From the IMG/VR virus record IMGVR_UViG_3300006077_000041, positions 1 through 22,816 of that record: a stretch of 22,816 bases of DNA; one strand, given 5' to 3'. This document shows, one piece after another, positions 8,201-15,544 of the stretch. A program made the translations under genes and the position numbers. Numbering within the stretch: position 1 is the stretch's first letter; every line of letters begins with the position of its first letter. This DNA comes from a virus. The notes under the pieces are model-generated. The model had not been told where the DNA came from. It did no database searches and saw only the letters and a list, made by a program, of their open reading frames with translations.

Positions 8201-10539
8201 AAGTCTATATCTTTATTTAATCTAACTTGTTTAAGTCTTTTGTCTATTTTGTCTGATATGTCTGCTGACTTATCGTAAGGAATTTTGAATATAACACCTG
8301 TCTTTTTAGCATAGTCTTTTGCTATCGCCAAATGATGACTTCCAAATATTCCCATTTTCTCAGAAGTTTTATCTACTTTTAACTTGCCTGCTTGTAAAAT
8401 CTTTCCCAAAGTTTTGGGATTACGAACACCAATATATACAAAATTGTTATCAGGCTGTAAATCAGTTAAACCTTTCTTGGTTAATTCTTCTTGCTCTTTC
8501 TTAGAAAGGGAATGTGTTGCTGTTGGTTGTTTTGTTGTAGCTGTTAATTTAATCTTACCTAACTTAGTCTTTGCATACTTCAATGCCTTTTCATTCAACT
8601 GAGTAATCTTCTTGTTATTCCCATAAGGGTTTAAAGTTCTTAGTTTCTTAATCAACTGCAATTGCTCTGCAATCTTCTTTCTTGCTGTAAGAGCGTCAAT
8701 TTTATTCTCTAAAAACATTTGTTCGGCAGTATCGATGTTTTTTTGTATCTTAGCATAATTCTTTTTTAATATCTCTAAAGTCTTCTCCGGAGATTGTTTT
8801 ACATCTTTCAGTGCTTCATAATCAGGCGTTCCTAAAATGTCAGTCGTAGTCCCTTTGTGATATCTCTGTAGGAAGGTTTGAGAATCTTTTACAACAGTAG
8901 GTTCTTTTGGTATCTCAGGAGGCAAGACTTCCTTTTTAAAAGGTTGTAATACTTTCTTGTCTAATGCAATAACCTCATAATGAGGTGTTTTCTTTCCGTT
9001 TAGGTCAATTTTTTCTACATCTATAACTTTAATACCTCTTTTTTTCAAATAGTCAACATCTTCTTTGCTTAACAATTGAAAGTCGATTTTTCTATCTCCT
9101 ACCTTAACAGAGTGATAATCATATAGAGGTTTTTCAGGCACTTTATAGGTGATATGCAAAACTTGTTTTTCAGGAACATTTATTTTATATGGAGTGATGT
9201 GTTTGCTATAATTATTCTCTACATAGTTGCGGTCTGCACTTGTATAAGTGACATATGGAAATGCTTTCATTCCTGTGGTGCCGTGATAAACTGTAAGATT
9301 AAGAGATTTGCTTTGTTTCTTTTCTGTTTTGTGGTTCGTTGCAATCTCTTGGAGTTTAGGGAATATAATAAAAGCAAGGTTCTGTAAATCTGCAGGATTG
9401 ATGATAGATTTGAAAGCAGAATACATTGCTTGTTTTGCTGTTTCCGCAATTTGTGGGTTGGACATTGTAATACGCAAAGGTGCTAACTTGCCCTGAAAGT
9501 ATCCTACAATATTCATCAAATCGTTAAATGCTTGACTATTTTTAACTGCTTCATAGTGTGTTAAAAATTCCTGGGCATTTAGCTGTTTATTGCCAAACAG
9601 TTTTAAAGCTAATGGGTCTTTTTCTTTTATTAAAGTATTTATAATATTTAATTTATCTGTAAAAGTTGGGTCATTTGTTAGTTGATTAGTATTTATACTT
9701 CTTGCTAACGTCTTTGCACCAACATTAGATGTTTGCGGTAAAACTTGATTAGCAGCCGCTTCTGGTGTTTGTGATATTTCTTGGAATTTCAATTTACGAG
9801 GTAAAGGAGTACTGCCAAAATACGGTAAATTCACTAAATAATTATTAAGCATTTCTTTAAATGAATATCCAAACTTGGAAGCTCTTGCAGGATTATTTGC
9901 TAACAAACTGTTGCGTAAATTCAACAAATAGTCTGCACTTTCAATTGCCTCTTTAGAATAAGTCCCTATTGGTGCTTGACGCATTTGAACGTAAATCTTT
10001 TTAATATTGGCAAGTGTCGGTTTTTCTCCGAATTCTTTTGCAACTGTGTTTATCGCTTCCTGCATATTGCCTAAAGCCATTTTTCTCAAATTGTATCCTG
10101 CATAAGCAGTTTGCCCTGTAGCATACAATAATGCTGCTATACCTGCAGCGTCAGCTACTTTATCAAGCCTCATCTGGAAAGGTGACTCCATACGATAACC
10201 TGTTTTATAATATACTGGAATATTAGCCTTAAAGTCTTTTCTTAATCGCAATTTAACTAATTGCAATATATCTCCGAGTGTTGGTATTTTTTTGCTTTTA
10301 GTAATATACTGTTCCCATACAATTGGATTAGTAAAATCTTTTTTTTGCTCGTGGTATCCTAACTCTCCCATTGTAGGTTGAGAGGTTGTTTCTTTTGGTG
10401 TTCCTTTCCCAAGTCCGACTGTCCCTCCTAAATACTTCTGCAGGAAATCAGGCACATTATTCATTTGCTTGATATATTTATCTTGACTTGGAGGAGTATA
10501 ACTAATGTATTTCTGTAAGAAATCAGGTATTCCTGCCAT
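5221..10539 (-). CDS. Giant polyvalent-type virion protein with ADP-ribosyltransferase-like domain
   Basis: The 1772-aa protein starts by TAATG overlap with the upstream coiled-coil gene. The N-terminus carries PDFLQKY twice (5-11 and 30-36). Residues 70-400 are mostly helical. Residues 415-535 look like the ADP-ribosyltransferase domain of phage polyvalent proteins: VYHGT with His419, then T-Y-T-S-A (431-435), Y-N at the strand carrying VLHITYKVPEKPLYD (460-474), and HYEVIALDKK with Glu522 as the likely catalytic residue. A second region (700-760) has VYIGV in place of VYHGT, and G-I-F-G...A-K-D-Y-A, so it is probably inactive. Residues 846-925 form a small separate domain. Residues 1000-1772 are helical, with GDYSVLS (1474-1480) before a hydrophobic Y-I-F-F-V-Y-A-F segment (1489-1496) and another at 1534-1549. 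This resembles C-terminal regions of large internal phage proteins. I infer a protein packaged in the head and delivered with the DNA, modifying host targets early. Domain calls are by eye. Confidence 0.75.
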   Translation of the reverse strand: MAGIPDFLQKYISYTPPSQDKYIKQMNNVPDFLQKYLGGTVGLGKGTPKETTSQPTMGELGYHEQKKDFTNPIVWEQYITKSKKIPTLGDILQLVKLRLRKDFKANIPVYYKTGYRMESPFQMRLDKVADAAGIAALLYATGQTAYAGYNLRKMALGNMQEAINTVAKEFGEKPTLANIKKIYVQMRQAPIGTYSKEAIESADYLLNLRNSLLANNPARASKFGYSFKEMLNNYLVNLPYFGSTPLPRKLKFQEISQTPEAAANQVLPQTSNVGAKTLARSINTNQLTNDPTFTDKLNIINTLIKEKDPLALKLFGNKQLNAQEFLTHYEAVKNSQAFNDLMNIVGYFQGKLAPLRITMSNPQIAETAKQAMYSAFKSIINPADLQNLAFIIFPKLQEIATNHKTEKKQSKSLNLTVYHGTTGMKAFPYVTYTSADRNYVENNYSKHITPYKINVPEKQVLHITYKVPEKPLYDYHSVKVGDRKIDFQLLSKEDVDYLKKRGIKVIDVEKIDLNGKKTPHYEVIALDKKVLQPFKKEVLPPEIPKEPTVVKDSQTFLQRYHKGTTTDILGTPDYEALKDVKQSPEKTLEILKKNYAKIQKNIDTAEQMFLENKIDALTARKKIAEQLQLIKKLRTLNPYGNNKKITQLNEKALKYAKTKLGKIKLTATTKQPTATHSLSKKEQEELTKKGLTDLQPDNNFVYIGVRNPKTLGKILQAGKLKVDKTSEKMGIFGSHHLAIAKDYAKKTGVIFKIPYDKSADISDKIDKRLKQVRLNKDIDLSNAFVKSGNKWVRFHDWKKTVKKPEDVKPVKTIKVISEITNKEIPETEKDKIDKEIKAEVEKAIASHQYFALGGGTAFNPKWLLIPVQNVQLYKYKNLKFFIGKEIMPNAPYSAFDVKTGMLIVNGETIQNTIKYVKEKVDEDYQKLQKILQQRLNSLLKQYKGVKQDAFKLLKNNVQLFDKKYSKQAKSSQPVAKEQTKKNNQAKNQSSIEEALQKDVVLEDEAKRSGNVSLGLLKSMKDSVANFLVTAYKLKQEDTNLWYVWREQMFKTVASVEKGLTQMEKDMKGYWTPISAKDAYDMAILFDGGKAPAFTGEKLKLYNRLAELNKKLENYKIKKGLTGKFQDADITLLDEQIAELEKKGTAKALAKANELSQIREKISKMNYLPRKALLNKYWSASPREREAFFKKLKNTELLSSSYRHRKSILTLAELVNKEILQPKDINFIELTAENYVETAMKEAMRETYQIFEKNGMIKKTNKDLKLQGWVSPYKLGIKDPYLKEKLFHPALAQAFEQYIASQKPRNWFARLLSTTKIAQFIKPNIVWFYDVAQILFRGLYSFNPAVNGKLAKQAIEVVKNKDDLYLHLLEKGLYPMPEGMPKKVLADQYARFARRHITDVSKFKKTLEMLAGHTITTKDKDLPDIVLEGLKAYVDPLANATWTGDKVMRTFGYLQAKRMGYSDEKAIRITREALGDYSVLSNKYKDIASYIFFVYAFRILMPVEMTKTLFIEPMRAIIKKATGNDVPKAEAERILKALLGFFALMYIPYKVMKHFGFKPTGKHLGPLAWKYAKSVLYKGKKKEIVVGYNNIINMPIKYWNRFTSYDPTNPTSPFIQVIGRVGKWEIQPFYRIMIEILTNKPSFSTKPYVYNINDPWTKQVADMTQYFFEQSFRLYATIDDLSSGKTSYAKQQQEIIDTNMKLFTKVLVNIFGYTYVRSSRDYLKRIMLTQLKAERTKRLHKIIKSYTGEKQKMEINKLNSWYKRSLEYINNHY

Positions 10540-12599
10540 TAGTGCCTCACATTCAAACCTAATAATGCATAAAGCATTTCTCTTGTGTTGGAATCTGGAT
10601 TAGCACCATACTGTTGTAGAAGTTGATTAACGCCATCAGGATTTTCAGAAATAATTTGTGCAGGAGAAACACCGCCGTGTGCTGAAGTAATAAGCAACCA
10701 CATAGCAGTTCTTGCTACAGGGTCAGCAATATACTTTTGAATAAATGTCGCAGCGTCACCAGGTTGTACTTTAGGTGCAATCTGTTGCATAAGTGTTCGT
10801 GCCTGAGTGAAATTGTTAGTTGTAATATTTTTAGTCGTATCTGCTAACTGTTTGAGAGCATACACAATACTTTCAGTATCTTTGATAGAATTCAATAACT
10901 GTTGCTGCTCAGGAGTAACTCCTTGCCCACTGTATTGTATTTGTTGTTCCAAAGCATTTTTAGTTTTATCTAACTTTGCCCAATAGTCTTGTACCTTTAT
11001 CGGTCCCATTTTATACAAATCTTGCCAACCAGAAGACAGATCACTTGAAACTAATCCTTTCTGTGCAGCTTGCCGTAATGCAAGGCTTGCTTGCTTATAA
11101 GCATTATTCAGGTCTAAACTCTTATACTTATACGCAAGGTCATCATAAAATCTCTGCATTAAGTCTTTTTCTTTCTGTGCCGATAAGTTTAGTTGCCCTT
11201 GTTGTAAGTTAATTAATTGGTTTTTATACCACTCATTAGCAAGTTCTTTCTGCTTGTCTAATGAGAGATTTTGTGTTTGCAACCATTCATTAAACATTTC
11301 TTTCCTATTGTTAAGGTCTGCGTTCTGATATTTCAATTCAAGCCCTTTAACTTTGAGCCAATTGTCAAACTCTTGTTGTTTCTGCTTCTCGAGTTCCTGC
11401 TGTTGCAGTTGTTGCTGTTGAATGTTATATAGTTTCTGCCTTTCTGGTGCTGTTGCTTTAAGAGCGTCTAACTGAGCCTTAATACCCGCCTGTAGCATAT
11501 TTATCTGGTCAATCTTATCCTGATTCTTCTCTAATAGTTTCATTTCTTCAAGTGCCTTATTCGTTAAAGCTAAATTAGTTGCTTGGTCTTTTGCCAAAGC
11601 ATAGTTAGCAGTAAGTGCTGCTACCTGTGCTGCTATTGAATCAAGTTCAGCAGTTTTTTTAGCAAGTGCTTGTGCTTTTAGACTAAGCCCTTTTTCCTCA
11701 ATTGAGTTTAAAGCTTTAGTCAAGATTCCACTAAAATATAAACCTCTTGCATTCATATCTTCTGCTGAACGCTTGCGCGCTGCCTGAATTGCTTTGTCTA
11801 TTTCCTCAATTTCTCCCTTATGCGCTGCCAAGACTTGAGCCTTCTCACCTTTAAGGGCTGCAAGTTGAGTATTATATTTCTGTTGTAAACTATCTAATGC
11901 TGCTTTAAGTTTCATATTCCATATTTCATTTATCTTGCTCATTAGTGGAGAAGGTTGTTTAAGAGAATTAAGAATGCTATCATAACTATTTAATTGGCTT
12001 TGTAGTGTCTTTTCGTTAACCGCTTCCTGCAAATCAAAAGCACTCTGATTTTGTCCTACATCGGTCGCACCCACAGATTGAGGAGATTCTTGGTTTTCGT
12101 TATTATAGACAGGTAATTCTCCGCTTGCCTGTGCTTGTGCAATAGGTTGCGAAGACTGAGCAGTAGTTATGTCTTCAGTCCCAGGTCCTGCTCCTGGTTC
12201 ATTACTCGGCTGTGTTGCCCAACCAGGTGCTTGACTTGTAGAGTTATCTTGACTTGTAGGTTTATATTTGTTCAAATCTGCAAATGCTAATGAAGTACCG
12301 CCTGTTGTAGGAGTTTGCACGGATGAAATTGACGGTTGTTCTGGTATTGTAGGATTAGGATTTAATACTTTGCCAAATGTTGTAGGTTCTTTCAAATGAT
12401 TTTGCACAAAGAAATTTTTTAATGCATTGGTTAAGTCATTTATATCTGCATAAGCACGAGAGTTTTTAATCTTGAACATCCCTGAGCTCAAACTTAAAAA
12501 TGGTTTGTTGTTAATTAGAATAGTTTTTGTATTGTTATCCCAGCCAATGTTATTTATTCCATTCTGCATTAACCATTGTCTTACAGGCACTAAGTTCAT
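10539..12599 (-). CDS. Coiled-coil virion protein with N-terminal copper-amine-oxidase-like domain
   Basis: The start chosen is ATG 12599, six bases after AGAGGTG and two bases after the adaptor stop; a GTG three codons upstream overlaps the ribosome binding site. Residues 1-65 (NLVPVRQWL...IGWDNNTKTILINN) fit the copper-amine-oxidase N-terminal-like 'stalk' domain common in clostridial surface proteins. It carries no oxidase activity. Residues 70-190 are a low-complexity Pro/Ser/Gln/Thr linker. Residues 195-510 are long Ala/Gln/Lys/Leu-rich coiled coil, including NARGLYFSGILTKAL (283-297) and a degenerate tandem repeat of the N-x-W-L type at 411-470. The C-terminal 150 residues are helical. 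Position between the adaptor and the giant protein suggests an internal or ejection protein, or a tail-needle-like part of a short-tailed phage. Confidence 0.72.
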   Translation of the reverse strand: MNLVPVRQWLMQNGINNIGWDNNTKTILINNKPFLSLSSGMFKIKNSRAYADINDLTNALKNFFVQNHLKEPTTFGKVLNPNPTIPEQPSISSVQTPTTGGTSLAFADLNKYKPTSQDNSTSQAPGWATQPSNEPGAGPGTEDITTAQSSQPIAQAQASGELPVYNNENQESPQSVGATDVGQNQSAFDLQEAVNEKTLQSQLNSYDSILNSLKQPSPLMSKINEIWNMKLKAALDSLQQKYNTQLAALKGEKAQVLAAHKGEIEEIDKAIQAARKRSAEDMNARGLYFSGILTKALNSIEEKGLSLKAQALAKKTAELDSIAAQVAALTANYALAKDQATNLALTNKALEEMKLLEKNQDKIDQINMLQAGIKAQLDALKATAPERQKLYNIQQQQLQQQELEKQKQQEFDNWLKVKGLELKYQNADLNNRKEMFNEWLQTQNLSLDKQKELANEWYKNQLINLQQGQLNLSAQKEKDLMQRFYDDLAYKYKSLDLNNAYKQASLALRQAAQKGLVSSDLSSGWQDLYKMGPIKVQDYWAKLDKTKNALEQQIQYSGQGVTPEQQQLLNSIKDTESIVYALKQLADTTKNITTNNFTQARTLMQQIAPKVQPGDAATFIQKYIADPVARTAMWLLITSAHGGVSPAQIISENPDGVNQLLQQYGANPDSNTREMLYALLGLNVRH

Positions 12600-12601
12600 A
12601 T

Positions 12602-13159
12602 TCACCACCTCTTAAATATTCTTACTTTTCCACCAGCGTTCTTGTCAACGCTTTTTGTTTCGTATTGGTTTTTCAATTGTAAATATCTCCCTAAGAAGAT
12701 TTGTGCATTCGGGTTCTGGTCTTTTTCTAATGCTCTATATACTGCATAGTTTATGATAGCATTCTCAAACTCTGTCGGAACGGTTATTGTGTCGTCAATT
12801 GTAGAAATCTCGTCAGGCAGTTTTTCACCAAACCAAGTTAAAGTGCCAGCGTCTAATGTATCGTCAAAAACAATACGCTGTGCAAATATTGCATAAGTTG
12901 AAGGCGGGATATAGACTTTTGTCGTTGAACCATCTCGTGTGTAATAAAGACGGTTCAATTTTACCATAGTTGGGTCGATAAAAACTTCTGTTGTGTTGTT
13001 GCTTATCGGTGAAGTCCATATTGTTTCTATTCCCTTTTTGTTGTGAAAGTCTAAGTTGCCTTCATTAAGCCAAGTAATTATTTCGCTATCTGAATAAAAA
13101 CCTGCCTGTTGTTCTGCTAAAAGACTTCTCACTCGTGTTATCGCATTACTTACTAACAT
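12602..13159 (-). CDS. Head-tail adaptor (connector) protein
   Basis: The 185-aa protein contains FYSDSEIITWLNEGNLDF near residues 21-38 and VPTEFENAIINYAVYRALEKD near 127-147. These are the hallmarks of phage adaptor proteins that form the ring below the portal in short-tailed phages. An N-terminal helix, a beta-rich middle (TEVFIDPTMVKLNRLYYT) and a C-terminal helical part match that group. ATG 13159 overlaps the stop of the secreted protein gene (TAATG), with GGAGGTGG just before it. In the assembled particle it would join portal to tail tube or nozzle. Assignment rests on pattern and gene order. Confidence 0.75.
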   Translation of the reverse strand: MLVSNAITRVRSLLAEQQAGFYSDSEIITWLNEGNLDFHNKKGIETIWTSPISNNTTEVFIDPTMVKLNRLYYTRDGSTTKVYIPPSTYAIFAQRIVFDDTLDAGTLTWFGEKLPDEISTIDDTITVPTEFENAIINYAVYRALEKDQNPNAQIFLGRYLQLKNQYETKSVDKNAGGKVRIFKRW

Positions 13160-13530
13160 TAGCCACCTCCGCTAAAAGTGAACAAGATAAAGTTTCTCCC
13201 CAAGAGATAAGGATGTAATCTAAAAGTGTAAATATGTCCTTCATAGTATATCCTTATCCGTGAGTACTTATACGGTGCAGTTATTCTCACACTTATTACT
13301 TCACCTTTGTTAATTAAAGGTGTTATCTTATCCTGAATTTCTAACCATTCATTATTTGCTTTTACACCGCTAATAACTGCCCATAAAAATGGTGCATTAT
13401 CATCCCATACATACACGTTACCATAGAAAGCGGGCGTCCATTTTGACACCTTTTCTGTTGAGTGTGAAGCATAAGCAATTCCAGTGAACATCATTAAAAA
13501 CGCAATTGTTAAGACTAAAAACTTTTTCAT
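13159..13530 (-). CDS. Secreted small protein inside the structural operon
   Basis: The 123-aa product opens with MKKFLVLTIAFLMMFTGIAY followed by A-S-H-S. This is a textbook signal peptide with a likely cut after Ala21. The mature part (about 100 aa) is beta-rich and aromatic (FYGNVYVWDDNAPFLWAVIS, RIRIYYEGHIYTFRLHPY) and has no Cys. I recognise no family. The gene has its own strong promoter-like sequence (13550-13578) and a perfect GGGAGGTG site, yet it is also coupled to the adaptor gene downstream. A signal peptide is odd among virion genes. It may be a moron-type gene acting at the host envelope, for example blocking superinfection or altering the surface, but that is inference. Confidence 0.75.
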   Translation of the reverse strand: MKKFLVLTIAFLMMFTGIAYASHSTEKVSKWTPAFYGNVYVWDDNAPFLWAVISGVKANNEWLEIQDKITPLINKGEVISVRITAPYKYSRIRIYYEGHIYTFRLHPYLLGRNFILFTFSGGG

Positions 13531-13549
13531 AATATCACCTCCCGCTTTC

Positions 13550-13578
13550 TTTATAATTATATTCTCCTATGTTGTCAA
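13550..13578 (-). promoter_or_regulatory. Sigma-70-type promoter inside the late operon
   Basis: On the minus strand a perfect TTGACA (13578-13573) is followed after 17 bases by TATAAA (13555-13550). It begins directly after the stop codon of the fibre-like gene (13580), and transcription should start near 13543. The next feature is the GGGAGGTGATATT ribosome binding site for ATG 13530. Sequence, spacing and the 49-base gap all agree, making this the best-supported promoter on the gene-bearing strand. Confidence 0.6.
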
Positions 13579-13579
13579 G

Positions 13580-14134
13580 TTAAAAAGCAAATTGGATTAT
13601 AGTAAATGCTCTATCTGTAACAACCCGATTCGTACCATCTGGATAGACGTTAAAATATATAGTATGTGTTCCTGCTGTTAATTGTTTAATAAATTGAAAT
13701 GTCAAATTCATTCCATACCCATTTGTGTCTATACTGTTATGAAGCAATTCTGAAGTCCCGTCTTTAACAATATATGAAAATTGACCCCCTGACGCAGAGC
13801 TTGTAATATAATAATTAGCCTGAAATAATAAATACCGTGCAGCTGATAATGTAATAGTCTGTGAGAATATAGTTGTTTCTGTACTTGCTGGAACACTAAT
13901 AGTTGTACCACTTATTACACCATCAAGGAAATAAGGTACAAAATCGCTATAAATAGCCTCTATGACCTTTACATCACTTGCTAATTTCGCAAGCGTTACT
14001 GCTCCATTTGCCAGATTTGTGTTGTCCAAATGCCCATTAACCTGTGTCACAATAGCATCGAAATTCTGCTGAACCTGTCCACCGTCAGCTGTATTACCAT
14101 TTGCTAATGTATAAGGCAAAGTTATTTGTGCCAT
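13580..14134 (-). CDS. Fibre-like virion protein
   Basis: The 184-aa protein opens with a motif shared by many phage fibre and spike base proteins: ANGNTADGGQVQQNFDAIV (about 11-29), then NLANGAVTLAKLASDV (40-55). The rest is beta-rich with many Thr and Ser residues (ISGTTISVPASTETTIFSQT, GTHTIYFNVYPDG), like a small C-terminal lectin or jelly-roll fold. The start follows GGGAGGTAAGAT. It lies right after the beta-propeller tail gene and probably forms an accessory fibre, tail tip or decoration. The trimerisation typical of fibres cannot be shown from sequence. Confidence 0.65.
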   Translation of the reverse strand: MAQITLPYTLANGNTADGGQVQQNFDAIVTQVNGHLDNTNLANGAVTLAKLASDVKVIEAIYSDFVPYFLDGVISGTTISVPASTETTIFSQTITLSAARYLLFQANYYITSSASGGQFSYIVKDGTSELLHNSIDTNGYGMNLTFQFIKQLTAGTHTIYFNVYPDGTNRVVTDRAFTIIQFAF

Positions 14135-14137
14135 ATC

Positions 14138-15544
14138 TTACCTCCCGTATCGCCTATAAGGCTTAAAAATAATGTTAAATCCTGCCAACCCAAATTCCCC
14201 TGAACCAGAAAATTCGAGTTGCATTGTTCGTATTAAATCTTCATAAATATACATTCCACTTTCTACAATATCTCCCTGTGCCGCTGTCCAAGGTGCACTT
14301 CCCCAAGTAAATGAACCCCAAATTGTTCCAGAAGGCGTGTAAGAAACCGTGCCTAAGTGCTTTGGAGAAGTTGCATAATCATAGTAAGCGTTTACATCAA
14401 AACTTGAAGTTGAAGTTGATTTCCAATAAATATACAATTCTTTTGGTCTTTTCCTATTTGCTTGAAAACCAAAATTATACACTTTTGTTTTTACATCCCA
14501 ATCTAAATAACCAGCAGTTGGGACATCAAGTTCATAAACATAACCGTCAGTTGTTCCTAAGTAAAGATGGTCTGCTGAATATAAAACATTTTCATCACCG
14601 TAAACCAATCTTGTGTAAGTCTTTGTAGAAGTATCGTAAACTAAAATACTATCATCTGCTAAGTAGTAAATCTTATCGCCAAAAGCAACCAAACTTTGCG
14701 GTGGTGTTGCCTTCCAATATTTTTTAAATGGCGTTCCTATTTTTATCGGGACATCTGAACCATCCAATGCATAAAGTCCGAAATCGTTCACAAAGTAAAA
14801 TCCGTTTAACAAAGCAATTAAATTATCTTTCGGTGCCAAGTCGCCTTTATAAACTTCATAATTTTGAAAGCCCAAATTTACCGCACTTATAGAAGACGCT
14901 GTTGAAACATACAACGCCTGCTTATAAGGCTTGAAACCTGTAATTTTCGAATTCTCCGGTGTCCTAAAATCTACAAAATCATTTGCGTCCCAAGTTGTAA
15001 AATCATTTAGATTGCTCCATCTCACTCTATAAGGTGCATAAGTACCGTCGTTCAAATCTCCGCCAACAAATAACCTATTATACCAAAGAGTAATGTATTT
15101 CCCTTTTGGTGCTGTGCTAATAGAAGAAAATGTTGTTCCGTCGTAAGAATAAAGTCCATCAACAGGGTGCATTACATACATCTTATCTAACATTCCCGAA
15201 ACATAACTCAAAGTAGAAGAATCAGAGAAAGTGTACAAAGAAATCCAAGTAGTGCCTGATAAGTAATATAAATCAGTCCCAACCTGAGCGAATATTGTTT
15301 TAGAGCCGTCATCTTTTTCCCATACAAAAATTGACAAAACTTCTCCAGAGGCAACCTGCCCTAACGAAGTAGGTTGTGCAACGGATTGCAAAAGTCCCGT
15401 TGAACGGTCAATAACTAAATTCTTAATATCAGCGACCATTCCATAGGGAAGAAGTTCGTCCTCTATATCTCCTCTAATCCCAGAAAAGCCTTGCTCCATT
15501 AAAACAAATTCGTTAGGTCTAACTGATTTTACAATATTTTTCAT
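14138..15544 (-). CDS. Beta-propeller tail hub or nozzle protein
   Basis: The start at ATG 15544 forms an ATGA overlap with the upstream gene; an open frame to 15568 would lie within that gene. The 468-aa product is made of repeated beta strands with aromatic-Gly patterns (LYYLSGTTWISLYTF, LYSYDGTTFSSIS, IYYLADDSILVYD, LYLGTTDGYVYELD), as in a six-bladed propeller. The segment NRLFVGGDLNDGTYAPYRVR, followed by W-S-N-L-N-D-F-T-T-W (about 156-185), is typical of tail-tubular or nozzle proteins of short-tailed phages. These form the distal tube under the adaptor ring. It ends in a basic YRRYGR. Context, between small virion proteins and the fibre and adaptor genes, agrees. Confidence 0.72.
   Translation of the reverse strand: MKNIVKSVRPNEFVLMEQGFSGIRGDIEDELLPYGMVADIKNLVIDRSTGLLQSVAQPTSLGQVASGEVLSIFVWEKDDGSKTIFAQVGTDLYYLSGTTWISLYTFSDSSTLSYVSGMLDKMYVMHPVDGLYSYDGTTFSSISTAPKGKYITLWYNRLFVGGDLNDGTYAPYRVRWSNLNDFTTWDANDFVDFRTPENSKITGFKPYKQALYVSTASSISAVNLGFQNYEVYKGDLAPKDNLIALLNGFYFVNDFGLYALDGSDVPIKIGTPFKKYWKATPPQSLVAFGDKIYYLADDSILVYDTSTKTYTRLVYGDENVLYSADHLYLGTTDGYVYELDVPTAGYLDWDVKTKVYNFGFQANRKRPKELYIYWKSTSTSSFDVNAYYDYATSPKHLGTVSYTPSGTIWGSFTWGSAPWTAAQGDIVESGMYIYEDLIRTMQLEFSGSGEFGLAGFNIIFKPYRRYGR

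Noticed and set aside
10539-12599. Copper amine oxidase enzyme
   Set aside because: Only the small non-catalytic N-terminal-like domain is seen; the remainder is linker and coiled coil.
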